Assembly (NCBI GenBank): GCA_038828875.1
Contig: JAWBMQ010000005.1
Span: 1 to 64,000 of the forward strand
DNA: 64,000 nt
Direction of reading: 5' to 3'
Origin: JAWBMQ01 sp038828875
Lineage (GTDB): Archaea > Nanobdellota > Nanobdellia > Woesearchaeales > JAWBMQ01
Shown here piece by piece: positions 1 through 7,820 of the stretch. The number at the start of each line of letters is the position of its first letter. The stretch's first letter is position 1. The notes under the pieces were generated by a model. It searched no databases and had not been told where the DNA came from. It was given only the letters and a program-made list of their open reading frames with translations. Both the position numbers and the translations under genes were made by a program.

Positions 1-645
1 AATTATATTTTTTTGATTGAATTTTTTATGATTAAAGATGAGAACTAAATTCAAAACCCAGAAACTTAAAAATCTTAGAGAATGTACCCAAGAGATTAAA
101 CCAACAACAACAGCAGAAAGATAAAAATATTTTCTTCTCTCTGTTTCTAAAAAATGAATCAAAAGAATTAAAGATAATGGTCCCAAAACCCACTCTGCCC
201 AATTTCTATAAACTAAGTGCAGACCAGGAGGTATTAGTAATGCTGTCAAAAATAATGCAATCTTTTTGTTTTTTGATAGTTTCAAGAATAAAAAGTAATA
301 AATAATTATGGATAATAAAGTGATAATTGATGAGGTAAGATACATCGCTTTAAAGGTATCCTTAGTAAATATTTTGAAGAAACTAGCTACAATACCATAA
401 AAAGGTAAGAATCCAGGAATAGAATTTGTTACCAGATCGCTATCAAAAGGATTTCCTCCATTAGAAATATGCTCAATACTTCCAGCGACTCTATAGTAAT
501 CTCCTCCATATAACGGAGATGGAAGAGATTTCATATTAAATTGTAAATTTAATGCAAAAATAAAAGATGCAAGTGCATAGAAAACAAGGAGTAAATCTTC
601 AATAGAAAATTTAATTTTTCTTTTTTCAAGAGTTTTCTTTTTCAT
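1..645 (-). CDS. Partial polytopic membrane protein, possible GT-C-type glycosyltransferase (N-terminal 215 aa)
   Basis: The reading frame begins at an ATG at 645 and stays open to the window edge, so the C-terminus is missing. It starts with a Lys-rich cytoplasmic tail and one membrane segment. A probable outside loop follows, containing YGGDYYRVAGSIEHI and NGGNPFDSD. At least four further hydrophobic segments come next, separated by short basic loops (KLSKNKK, ETERRK). An acidic loop after the first membrane helix is typical of GT-C lipid-linked sugar transferases, but that assignment is inference from topology only. A TATA-like AT-rich stretch near 670-682 would give a nearly leaderless mRNA. 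Other polytopic families cannot be excluded. Confidence 0.6.
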   Translation of the reverse strand, partial: MKKKTLEKRKIKFSIEDLLLVFYALASFIFALNLQFNMKSLPSPLYGGDYYRVAGSIEHISNGGNPFDSDLVTNSIPGFLPFYGIVASFFKIFTKDTFKAMYLTSSIITLLSIIIYYFLFLKLSKNKKIALFLTALLIPPGLHLVYRNWAEWVLGPLSLILLIHFLETERRKYFYLSAVVVGLISWVHSLRFLSFWVLNLVLIFNHKKFNQKNII

Positions 646-706
646 TTTAATCTAGGAGATAAATTGGAAATATTTATATTTTTTATTATTTCCATCAAAT
701 TATTGT

Positions 707-779
707 GCCTATGTAGCTCAGCCGGTAGAGCGCGTGCTTGGTAAGCACGAGGTCGGGGGTTCAAATCCCCCCATGGGCT
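707..779 (+). tRNA. tRNA-Thr(GGT)
   Basis: The cloverleaf is complete. The acceptor stem GCCTATG pairs with CATGGGC (one T-G pair), the anticodon stem is CGTGC/GCACG, and the loop TTGGTAA has anticodon GGT at 740-742. The T arm contains GGTTCAAATCC. The unpaired discriminator base is T, as usual for archaeal tRNA-Thr. CCA is not encoded. The last 19 nt overlap the 3' end of the opposite-strand CcdA-like gene. Confidence 0.95.
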
Positions 780-1654
780 TTGTTTTTCTTTATCTCAATC
801 AATGCAAATAATGTTGTAATCAAAAAAACAAGAATTTCAGTGATACAAATTAGATCTTTAATGCTACAATAAATGCAACTTTTTCTAAACATACAATGAA
901 ATCCGAACAATAAAATTAATATTACCAGATATATTGAAATCTTTTTGTTTTTAGTTTCTTTCAATGATAAAAACAAATAAATTAGTACGTAAATCCATAT
1001 AAAGAATACAATAGGGAATTGATTCAATAAGACTTCTTTTATTTTGATTCCGCTGGCACCAATAAATATAAAATAATATCCCATCACTAGCAAGGAGAAA
1101 TTACTTATTCTTTCGATTAGTTGTTGATTTTTAAGGTATTTTTCAGAAACGTTATAATTATATTTTAAAGCTAGAGAAAATATTAACAAGGGCAGAATTA
1201 ATCCAAAGGAATATAATGCACTTGCAATAATTGTATTAGCAAGATTCATGAAGCTACTAAAACCTAATGCAGCAATTTGAAAACCAAAACTACAAGAAGT
1301 AACGCTTAATCCAAAAATTATTCCTAAGATAAATGTATTTTTTTCTGTGTGTTTTATTTTAACATTGAATGGTTGTTTTTTTAAAATTTCTTGAAAGTAA
1401 AAGATAAAAATTAATAGCAATCCTAAAATATAGATAAGAAGAGATTGAAATATTTTAAATAATGCTAAAGAATTTCGAATTGAATTGAACATAAAAAATA
1501 TGAAAAATTGAGAAAAGAACAAACCTAATGAAAATTTTAAAATCCCTTGAAAAGTAGAATTTTTCTTAGTAATATAATTTAGTAAAATAGGAAATAATAA
1601 AAAAACGCATCCACTCATTCCAGCAAGAATTCCATTTAATAAAATTAAGAGCAT
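761..1654 (-). CDS. CcdA/DsbD-like transmembrane thiol-disulfide transporter
   Basis: Polytopic membrane protein of 297 aa. It has the two membrane-embedded cysteines expected for the CcdA family, C16 in GMSGCVFLLFP and C121 in SVTSCSFGFQ. These pass electrons across the membrane to an outside thioredoxin. A less usual C-terminal part adds C254, C260, C263 and C270 around a last membrane helix. The start is fixed by a strong AGGAGGA site just upstream. It overlaps the preceding thioredoxin-like gene by 10 nt, so the two are very probably co-transcribed and work as one relay. The stop codon lies inside the antisense of tRNA-Thr, leaving the last few residues encoded by tRNA complement. Role is inferred from family and neighbour. 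Confidence 0.75.
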   Translation of the reverse strand: MLLILLNGILAGMSGCVFLLFPILLNYITKKNSTFQGILKFSLGLFFSQFFIFFMFNSIRNSLALFKIFQSLLIYILGLLLIFIFYFQEILKKQPFNVKIKHTEKNTFILGIIFGLSVTSCSFGFQIAALGFSSFMNLANTIIASALYSFGLILPLLIFSLALKYNYNVSEKYLKNQQLIERISNFSLLVMGYYFIFIGASGIKIKEVLLNQFPIVFFIWIYVLIYLFLSLKETKNKKISIYLVILILLFGFHCMFRKSCIYCSIKDLICITEILVFLITTLFALIEIKKNKAHGGI

Positions 1655-2142
1655 GATTTTTCCTCCTGAACGATATTACATGTAGATTTTTTATTAGGAT
1701 TTATAAATTCATTAATCTTTGAATTATTTTCCAATATAGTTGTTGAAGAATTTTTCATGAGTTCTATTAAAGAATATATATTTTTCAACTCAACGTTACC
1801 CTTTATTTTAGTGCTTTTGTTGTTGAAGAATAAAATCAAAGTAGGAGTTTCGGTAATTTCATATTTTTGAACGAATTCAGGATGTTCAATAACGTTGATA
1901 GCTTTAACAGGAAATTCTTTTGCTAAAATTTTTATTTTTGGAAGTTCCTTTAAACAATGTATGCAAGATGGTTGATAAAATACCATAATGTAATTATCTT
2001 CAGGTAATTTTTCTACTGAAATAACTTCAAAATAGTGTATGTTTTGATTAACACCGACAATTGTAGTAATTATTATTCCGAAAATCAGAACAAGAAGCAC
2101 TAAAATTTCTTTCTTTCTATTTCGTTTTCTTATAATGTACAT
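1645..2142 (-). CDS. Membrane-anchored thioredoxin-like protein
   Basis: Protein of 165 aa. A basic N-terminus is followed by one membrane helix (about residues 12-30), then a thioredoxin-like domain facing outward. The active-site motif is CIHC (C60, C63) after VFYQPS, and the cis-proline position is seen in ITETPTLILF. The C-terminal tail is Asn/Ser/Lys-rich and ends with two more cysteines. It is the first gene of a two-gene unit with the CcdA-like transporter, which would supply it with electrons. The likely role is reduction or isomerisation of disulfides in extracytoplasmic proteins. The substrate cannot be read from the sequence. Confidence 0.8.
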   Translation of the reverse strand: MYIIRKRNRKKEILVLLVLIFGIIITTIVGVNQNIHYFEVISVEKLPEDNYIMVFYQPSCIHCLKELPKIKILAKEFPVKAINVIEHPEFVQKYEITETPTLILFFNNKSTKIKGNVELKNIYSLIELMKNSSTTILENNSKINEFINPNKKSTCNIVQEEKSCS

Positions 2143-2231
2143 TATTAATTAATTTTTAAGGTTTATTTTTTAAATGTTATGAATTCTCAAAAAGAAAACA
2201 TTTTTTAAACTTTAAATAATTTTCAAAAAGT

Positions 2232-2831
2232 ATGAGACTTGCTGATTTAATAACCTTAATAAGAATTTTTTTAGGCATTTTGTTTGTTTCAGTAGTAATT
2301 ATTGACAAAAATTTCTTTAATTCTATTTCAATAATTCTAATAATTTTTACTATAATTTCATTAGATGGTTTAGATGGTTATGTAAGTAAGAAATTTGATA
2401 AACCTTCAAAGTATGGTGCTTTTTTCGATATTACTGGAGATCGAATCATTGAAATTATTCTAATAGTTCCTCCTACTGTTTTAGGAATCTTAAATCCTCT
2501 CTTTTTGATTTATTATGTTTCTAAAGATTTTTTAGTGGATTACGTAAGATTTGTACAATATGATTTAACAAAAAATGTTCCATATACGCAATCAAAAAAT
2601 AAAATCAATAAATTTTTAATTTCTTCAAGGTTTATGAGAATTCTTTATGGTGGATTTTGTAAAATTCCTTTTTTTGTTCTTGCATATCTTTCGTTATATT
2701 ATTCCAAATTAATTATTTACGCGAATATATTAGGATACATTACATTAGTAGTATCTTTATTAAGAACAATTCCTGTATTTTTGGATTTTTATGAATTATC
2801 AAAGCATATCAAAAAAATAAAAAATAACTAA
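2232..2831 (+). CDS. CDP-alcohol phosphatidyltransferase family protein
   Basis: Membrane enzyme of 199 aa that would transfer a polar alcohol onto a CDP-activated lipid in archaeal phospholipid synthesis. The family signature DxxDGxxARx8GxxxDxxxD is present with the AR pair replaced by SK: DGLDGYVSKK, then G, D and D in YGAFFDITGD. About six hydrophobic segments are visible. The alcohol (inositol-phosphate, glycerol-phosphate, serine) cannot be told. The start at 2232 follows an AT-rich TATA-like stretch closely, suggesting a leaderless mRNA. The small membrane protein at 2833 begins 1 nt after the stop and is surely co-expressed. Confidence 0.85.
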   Translation: MRLADLITLIRIFLGILFVSVVIIDKNFFNSISIILIIFTIISLDGLDGYVSKKFDKPSKYGAFFDITGDRIIEIILIVPPTVLGILNPLFLIYYVSKDFLVDYVRFVQYDLTKNVPYTQSKNKINKFLISSRFMRILYGGFCKIPFFVLAYLSLYYSKLIIYANILGYITLVVSLLRTIPVFLDFYELSKHIKKIKNN

Positions 2832-2832
2832 A

Positions 2833-3084
2833 ATGACACTTTTTGGTATAATAGGAACCGGTTTGATTTTGTTTTCTTTGATTTTGCAGTTAATTGATTT
2901 AATAAGAAAACCCAATGCAAAAGCATCTTTGAAGTTCCTATTGATGAATATTTTTGGTTCTTTATTTATTTTGTTTCATACATTAATTATCAATGATGCA
3001 GTTCTCATAATTTTTAATTTGTTAGCATTTTTTATTGGTTCATTTTCTTTAATATATGCTCTCAAGGCTAAAAAATACTTCTAA
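2833..3084 (+). CDS. Small three-helix membrane protein
   Basis: Protein of 83 aa with three hydrophobic segments (about residues 4-22, 34-53, 57-76) separated by the basic loop LIRKPNAKAS. The layout recalls the CBU_0592/PQ-loop-like small membrane proteins (half-transporter size), but no diagnostic PQ pair is seen, so the family is only suggested. It starts 1 nt after the CDP-alcohol phosphotransferase stop, without room for its own promoter, so a shared membrane or lipid role is plausible. Confidence 0.65.
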   Translation: MTLFGIIGTGLILFSLILQLIDLIRKPNAKASLKFLLMNIFGSLFILFHTLIINDAVLIIFNLLAFFIGSFSLIYALKAKKYF

Positions 3085-3211
3085 AGAGAGATAATTTTTT
3101 AAGTACGAAATAATCCCATAAAAACAAGCAAAAAGATAAAAACATTTATAAATCATTAATACCATTCAATGGAAAATAATAACTACTAATCAATAGTTTT
3201 ATGGTGATACT

Positions 3212-5110
3212 ATGAATAAGAAACAATTACTTTTGTTGGTGTTGTTAGTAGGTTTTGCTTTTTTCGTAAGTTGTGTTCAACAAACAGGAAACGTTGTTAA
3301 GAATATAACATTGGAAAATAAGACTATCCCTGTTGAAAATAAATCGATTACAGAAGTTTCTATTGATTTCGGCAAGATTAATCTTTCAGAGGTTTGCTTT
3401 CCTGATGAGAATACTGTTAAAGATATTTTTGGGGAGAATGTTAATTTAGATTCATTTTGTATAGTTAATAGAAAAGAAAGTAAAAATGAAAGTAAACCTG
3501 AAATTAAAAAAGAAATAATTTCTAATAATGAAACTGAAATAAAATTAAATAAAGATATTGTTAAAGAAGTTTTGTTAAATGAAACCAAAGCTCAACAAAT
3601 TATTGAAAAAGCAGAGTATGTGAAAACCATTGTAATAAATGAAACCGAAGAGATTAAATTAAATATTACTGCAGTTGATCCTGATGGAGATCCTTTAAAG
3701 GTAATCTTTTCTTATCCTTTTGATCAAAACGGTTATTGGAAAACAACATATGGTGATTATGGAGAATACATTGTAAATATTACTGTTACTGATGGAAAGG
3801 ATAATGTTACTCAAAGAATAAAATTAGTAGTCCTTAAAAAAGATCTGCCTCCAGAAGTAGATGTTCCTGAAGTAATAAAAATAAAGGAAGGAGAATTCTT
3901 AGATCTTGAAAAGTATATAAAGGTAAGAGATGTTCATAACGATCCTATTCAAATTTATTATTCCGGTTGGTTAGATGGTCCAAGATACAATGTGACATAT
4001 TTTGATGCAGGTAAGCATTATGTGAAAATTATAGTAAGTGATGGAACATATAATGTTACTAATTACTTAACAATTGATGTAGAAAATGTCAATAGATTAC
4101 CAATAGTAGAATTAAAATATCCTGAAAAAGCAACGGGTTTAGATGTTGTAAAAATAGAAGTTAATGCAACAGATCCAGATTTAGATAATTTAACAATTAG
4201 ATTCAGTAAACCTTTTGATGAAAATGGTACATGGTCAATACCTAAGTTAGCAAATGGAACATATAAATTCAAAGTTTTCGTTTCAGATGGATATGATGAA
4301 GTTGTCAAAGAAGGAATAATAGAAGTGACAAGATACAACACTTTGCCAAAAATTTTGTTAGAAAATATGATAATTTCAGAAGATACCGAGCTTAATTTTG
4401 CTGAATTTGTAGTAGATGATGAAGATGATGAAGTAAAATTAAAAATCATAGGAGATATCAATGAAAGTAAGCATTATTTCGACTATTTTTCAGCAGGAAA
4501 ATATAATATAACTTTGACAGCTTGCGATTATGAAGGATGTACAAACAAAACAGTAATTTTAGAAGTTTTAAATAAGAATAGAAAACCAATTATTGAAATA
4601 GAAGACAAATTTATAATTGAAGAGACTCAGAATTTAACATTAAAGCCAAAAGTGTATGATTTAGATGGTGAAAAAGTTAAATATATTTGTTATTTAGATG
4701 ACAAAGAATTAGAAGGATGTAACATTGTAACAGATTATGATTGGTCAGGTAATTATAAAGTAACTATTGTTGCAAATGATGGTATTGATAATACAACTAA
4801 AGAAGTTTTTGTTAAAGTTTTAAATAAAAACAGAGAGCCGATAATAAATAATGTAACAGATATTACAGTAAAAGAAGGAGAAACTATAGTGATTAGTCCA
4901 GTCATAATAGATCCAGATAACGATAAGGTTGATTGGTGGCTTGATGGTTGGTTGAAAGAACCAATTTATCAAACAACTTATGAAGATGCTGGTCAGTATA
5001 AAGTAAAAGTTGTAGCATCTGATGGAGAAGCAGTAGTTGAGAAAGAAATAATTATTACAGTTGTTGATGTAAATAGACCACCAGTAATAAAAGACATTAT
5101 TGTAAGCTAA
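3212..5110 (+). CDS. Large surface lipoprotein with six tandem Ig/cadherin-like repeats
   Basis: Protein of 632 aa. The N-terminal signal peptide ends in a lipobox (FFVSC, Cys21), so it is probably lipid-anchored outside. A Lys/Glu/Asn-rich spacer (about 30-135) precedes six repeats of about 80 aa. Each repeat carries an acidic DPDGD-like strand, a Gly-Tyr strand, a (S/T)DG turn and a closing NRxP linker (for example NVNRLP, NKNRKP, NVNRPP). This is the look of PKD/cadherin-type beta-sandwich repeats. Many N-x-S/T sequons suggest N-glycosylation. A TATA box (ATTTATAAAT near 3143) and GGTGATACT before the ATG support the start. It may be an S-layer-associated or adhesion protein. Partner unknown. 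Confidence 0.8.
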   Translation: MNKKQLLLLVLLVGFAFFVSCVQQTGNVVKNITLENKTIPVENKSITEVSIDFGKINLSEVCFPDENTVKDIFGENVNLDSFCIVNRKESKNESKPEIKKEIISNNETEIKLNKDIVKEVLLNETKAQQIIEKAEYVKTIVINETEEIKLNITAVDPDGDPLKVIFSYPFDQNGYWKTTYGDYGEYIVNITVTDGKDNVTQRIKLVVLKKDLPPEVDVPEVIKIKEGEFLDLEKYIKVRDVHNDPIQIYYSGWLDGPRYNVTYFDAGKHYVKIIVSDGTYNVTNYLTIDVENVNRLPIVELKYPEKATGLDVVKIEVNATDPDLDNLTIRFSKPFDENGTWSIPKLANGTYKFKVFVSDGYDEVVKEGIIEVTRYNTLPKILLENMIISEDTELNFAEFVVDDEDDEVKLKIIGDINESKHYFDYFSAGKYNITLTACDYEGCTNKTVILEVLNKNRKPIIEIEDKFIIEETQNLTLKPKVYDLDGEKVKYICYLDDKELEGCNIVTDYDWSGNYKVTIVANDGIDNTTKEVFVKVLNKNREPIINNVTDITVKEGETIVISPVIIDPDNDKVDWWLDGWLKEPIYQTTYEDAGQYKVKVVASDGEAVVEKEIIITVVDVNRPPVIKDIIVS

Positions 5111-5135
5111 ATTTTCTTTTTGTTTTTTGTTAGAA

Positions 5136-5160
5136 ATATTTATAAAAAAATCAACTTTCC
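5136..5160 (+). promoter_or_regulatory. Ribosomal promoter of the S19e operon: TATA box plus ATCAACTTTCC
   Basis: ATATTTATAAA is followed within a few bases by ATCAACTTTCC (5150-5160). The same arrangement recurs before the S13 operon at 35588-35612. The first gene starts 20 nt further on, after AGGTGAAATT. Confidence 0.6.
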
Positions 5161-5180
5161 TTTTTTAGATAGGTGAAATT

Positions 5181-5597
5181 ATGAACGTTTTAGATGTTGA
5201 TGCTAATGAATTTATTGAAAAGCTTGCTCAAGAATTGAAAAAAGTAGATAAAATTAAAGAACCTGAATGGGCTAAATTTGTGAAAACAGGAGTACATAAA
5301 GAAAGACCACCTGTAAGAAGTGATTGGTGGTATGTAAGAGCAGCAGCAATATTGAGAAAAGTCTATAAATTAGGACCGATAGGCGTTTCAAGATTAAGAA
5401 AAATATATGGTGGAAAGAAAAACAGAGGAATGAAACCAGAGCATCATTATGATGCATCAGGAAAAATCATAAGATTAATATTACAACAATTAACTGCTGC
5501 AGGTTTAATAGAACAAGTTAATGGAATTAAAAAAGGAAAAGTAGTAACAAAAAATGGAAAAGAATTGTTAGAAAAAGTAGCAAAATCAGTACAATAG
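5181..5597 (+). CDS. rps19e: 30S ribosomal protein S19e
   Basis: Protein of 138 aa matching archaeal/eukaryotic eS19 across its length. Characteristic stretches are VRSDWWYVRAAAILRKVY, GPIGVSRLRKIYGG and the winged-helix end with LQQLTAAGLIE. It belongs to the small-subunit head and is needed for late 30S maturation. AGGTGAAATT precedes the ATG. It leads a three-gene unit with L39e and L31e, separated by only 8-9 nt, the same gene neighbourhood as in other archaea. Confidence 0.97.
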   Translation: MNVLDVDANEFIEKLAQELKKVDKIKEPEWAKFVKTGVHKERPPVRSDWWYVRAAAILRKVYKLGPIGVSRLRKIYGGKKNRGMKPEHHYDASGKIIRLILQQLTAAGLIEQVNGIKKGKVVTKNGKELLEKVAKSVQ

Positions 5598-5605
5598 GTG
5601 AGATT

Positions 5606-5773
5606 ATGGCAAGATATAAATCATTATCCTTGAAGAAGATTTTAGCTAAGAAAAATTCACAAACTAAATGGGCTCCAGTGTGGGCTGTTTTGAAGGTTTT
5701 TGGTAAAAGAAAAATACATCCAGCAAGAATTACTACGATTAAAAGGAATTGGAGAAGAAATCGAATATTTTAA
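5606..5773 (+). CDS. rpl39e: 50S ribosomal protein L39e
   Basis: A 55-aa highly basic protein read directly from the DNA between S19e and L31e. It begins MARYKSLSLKKILAKK and ends with the family's C-terminal RNWRRNR pattern after KWAPVWAVLK. L39e is a very small protein lining the peptide exit tunnel. GGTGAGATT lies just before the ATG, and the gene sits 8 nt after S19e and 9 nt before L31e. It is slightly longer than the usual 50-51 aa. Confidence 0.92.
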   Translation: MARYKSLSLKKILAKKNSQTKWAPVWAVLKVFGKRKIHPARITTIKRNWRRNRIF

Positions 5774-5782
5774 GGTGATACT

Positions 5783-6184
5783 ATGGCAAGTGCAAATGAG
5801 CAAATCATGAATGTTCCTTTAAGAAAAGAATTTTTGAAAGCACCAAGATGGAATAGAACCAAAAAGGCAGTGATTGCATTAAGACAGTACATTGCTAAAA
5901 AAACAAGAGTAGAACCAAAGAACGTTAAGATTGGTTTATTTGTAAATGAGTTAATATGGGAAAGGGGAATTCAGAAACCACCTCACCATGTATTAGTTAA
6001 AGTTCTTAAAGAAAATGATGTTGTTTATGTAGAACATCCAGATTATTTTGATGATTTTTATAAGATGATGAAGAAAGAAAAAGAAGAGAAAGAGAAGAAA
6101 CAAGAAGAAAAAGAAGTACAAGAAGTAGAAAAAAGTGAAGAAGTAGAACAAACCGAAGAACAGGATGAAGATAAAAAAGAATAA
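5783..6184 (+). CDS. rpl31e: 50S ribosomal protein L31e with acidic tail
   Basis: Protein of 133 aa. The first 95 residues match archaeal L31e (NVPLRKEF, RWNRTKKAVIALRQYIAKK, VKIGLFVNELIWERG). The remaining 40 residues are a Glu/Lys-rich tail absent from the usual short archaeal form. L31e sits near the exit of the peptide tunnel, where targeting factors dock, so an exposed charged tail might affect docking (inference). AGGTGATACT precedes the ATG. It is the last gene of the S19e-L39e-L31e unit. The usual downstream archaeal partner aIF6 is not found here. Confidence 0.95.
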   Translation: MASANEQIMNVPLRKEFLKAPRWNRTKKAVIALRQYIAKKTRVEPKNVKIGLFVNELIWERGIQKPPHHVLVKVLKENDVVYVEHPDYFDDFYKMMKKEKEEKEKKQEEKEVQEVEKSEEVEQTEEQDEDKKE

Positions 6185-6259
6185 ATTTTATAAATTATTA
6201 TTACTATAATCATTTTTGTTTTTATTTTATGTTGTTATCAATTATCTTTTTTCATATTC

Positions 6260-6457
6260 ATGGAGAATAAATGTATAATTTGTCATCAACCAGCAAAATA
6301 TAAGGTAAAGGGCACTGCAAACTTTTATTGTGAAGATTGTGCTATAGAATTATTTGGAGATTTATCCTATTTGATACCAATTTCTGAAGACGATTCTACA
6401 GAATCTTGGAATGAAGAGATTGATTCTTTAGAAAATATGGATGATTTAGATGAATAA
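6260..6457 (+). CDS. Small zinc-ribbon-like protein
   Basis: Protein of 65 aa. Residues 1-30 hold two CxxC pairs, CIIC and CEDC, separated by about 20 residues in a treble-clef/zinc-ribbon spacing. The second half is strongly acidic (SEDDSTESWNEE...DDLDE). It ends 3 nt from the stop of the opposite-strand DnaJ-like gene. It may be a small nucleic-acid or protein-binding zinc protein. No specific function can be assigned. The acidic tail and clean cysteine spacing argue that it is a real gene. Confidence 0.65.
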   Translation: MENKCIICHQPAKYKVKGTANFYCEDCAIELFGDLSYLIPISEDDSTESWNEEIDSLENMDDLDE

Positions 6458-6460
6458 GTT

Positions 6461-7129
6461 CTAAATTATAGTTGTGTTTATTATCAAATTTCCTCTTTCA
6501 TTCTTTTTGTTGATTAATCCTAATCCATATATTGTAGTTTTTTCATTTTCAACTAATTCTTTTGCTTTCAGTTTCAATTTTTTTAGGGGATGTTTTATAA
6601 TTATAGTTTTATTTTCATCTACATATTCTTGAGGAATGTTTAAGTTTAACAATAAATTAAGTCCTTCAATTCTATAAATTTCATCCTCAATTTTTATTTT
6701 TAGGTATATTGTTTCATTCAGTTCATCGTTTTTTCTTAATAAAATTAATTCATTTTGTTCTGTTCCTGGTGGAAGATTTAAAGAAATTATCTCGTTTTCT
6801 TCAACTATTCCGTTATCGCAAATACATTCGAACAATTCTTTTCCAAACCCTAAGCAATTTGGACATTTTTCTACAGAGAAGAATGTTAAATTTTCATTAT
6901 GATAATATGTCTTTATTTTCCCAGAACCATTGCAATAATTACAATCAATTTCCGAAATTATAAATCCTTTTCCTTTGCAAATAGGACATAATTTCTTTAT
7001 TGGTATTTTTAAACTTATTTCTTTTCCGAAGTATACATCCTCTAAGGAAATTGTAATTTCATAAATTTTAGTATTGCTTAAGCTGTTCATTAATTTTTCA
7101 ACTAAATTGAAATAATCAAAATTATCCAT
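6461..7129 (-). CDS. DnaJ-like zinc-finger/substrate-binding protein lacking a J domain
   Basis: Protein of 222 aa made of the DnaJ C-terminal beta domain with its cysteine-rich zinc insertion. Three CxxCxGxG repeats are clear (CPICKGKG, CNYCNGSG, CPNCLGFG). The fourth is degraded to CICDNG, losing one residue between cysteines. A typical LNLPPGTEQNEL strand follows. The N-terminal 25 residues cannot hold a J domain, so it should bind unfolded protein without recruiting Hsp70 by itself. It could act as a holdase or partner of another J protein (inference). It is transcribed alone, convergent with the zinc-ribbon gene. Confidence 0.85.
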   Translation of the reverse strand: MDNFDYFNLVEKLMNSLSNTKIYEITISLEDVYFGKEISLKIPIKKLCPICKGKGFIISEIDCNYCNGSGKIKTYYHNENLTFFSVEKCPNCLGFGKELFECICDNGIVEENEIISLNLPPGTEQNELILLRKNDELNETIYLKIKIEDEIYRIEGLNLLLNLNIPQEYVDENKTIIIKHPLKKLKLKAKELVENEKTTIYGLGLINKKNERGNLIINTTII

Positions 7130-7220
7130 TAAAATTAAGTAAATCTTTCAAACTTTTTAATTTTTCGAATTAAATCAAAAAAAGGAAAAATATAAAAAAA
7201 TCAAAAAATTAAACAATAAT

Positions 7221-7820
7221 ATGAAAATCGTTGTAGTAAAGAAGGAAGTTTTGCTAAAGAATTACTTTAATGGTTTTAAAGATGCAAATTCTTTTGATTA
7301 TCAATCTATTATTTTAAAAAATTATGAGTTTTTAGATAGAAATATTGCTGAAGTAAATCCAAATTATAAGCAACCAATTCCTTATGGAATAATTATTAAT
7401 CCTGAAAACAAGATTTTACTTTACAAAAGAGGAAATAAGAATTACAATGAGAAACGGCTAGCAGAAAAATATAGCATAGGCATAGGTGGTCACATAGATC
7501 AAGAAGATTTAGAAAATAATAATGAGAATTTTCTAGAGTTTGCATTAATGAGAGAGATTCAAGAAGAAATTAAACTTGAAAAGGAATCAATTCAAAAGGT
7601 TGAGCTTATAGGTTATATCAACGATGATTCTAATGATGTTGGCAAAGTTCATTTTGGTTTAGTTTACTTAATAAAAATCAATTTTAGTACTATAATTCCA
7701 AACGATGATGAAATCATCTTTTTCGATTTTAAAGATGTTAAAGATCTTGAACAATATAAAGATAAATTTGAAACCTGGAGTTTAATTTGTTATGAATATT
7801 TAAAAGGTAGAGCAAAATGA
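7221..7820 (+). CDS. NUDIX hydrolase (COG4112-like)
   Basis: Protein of 199 aa. The N-terminal half has the FLDRNIAEVNPNYKQPIPY element seen in the COG4112 branch of predicted phosphoesterases. A Nudix box around residues 90-122 follows, with a Gly-rich GIGGHID start and REIQEEI catalytic helix, the glutamates binding the metal. It should hydrolyse a nucleoside diphosphate linked to another group; the substrate is not evident. The gene overlaps the next PIN gene by 4 nt (ATGA) and a HerA ATPase gene follows 9 nt later, so the three form one operon. The start is preceded by an AT-rich TATA-like region, suggesting it leads the transcript. Confidence 0.85.
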   Translation: MKIVVVKKEVLLKNYFNGFKDANSFDYQSIILKNYEFLDRNIAEVNPNYKQPIPYGIIINPENKILLYKRGNKNYNEKRLAEKYSIGIGGHIDQEDLENNNENFLEFALMREIQEEIKLEKESIQKVELIGYINDDSNDVGKVHFGLVYLIKINFSTIIPNDDEIIFFDFKDVKDLEQYKDKFETWSLICYEYLKGRAK

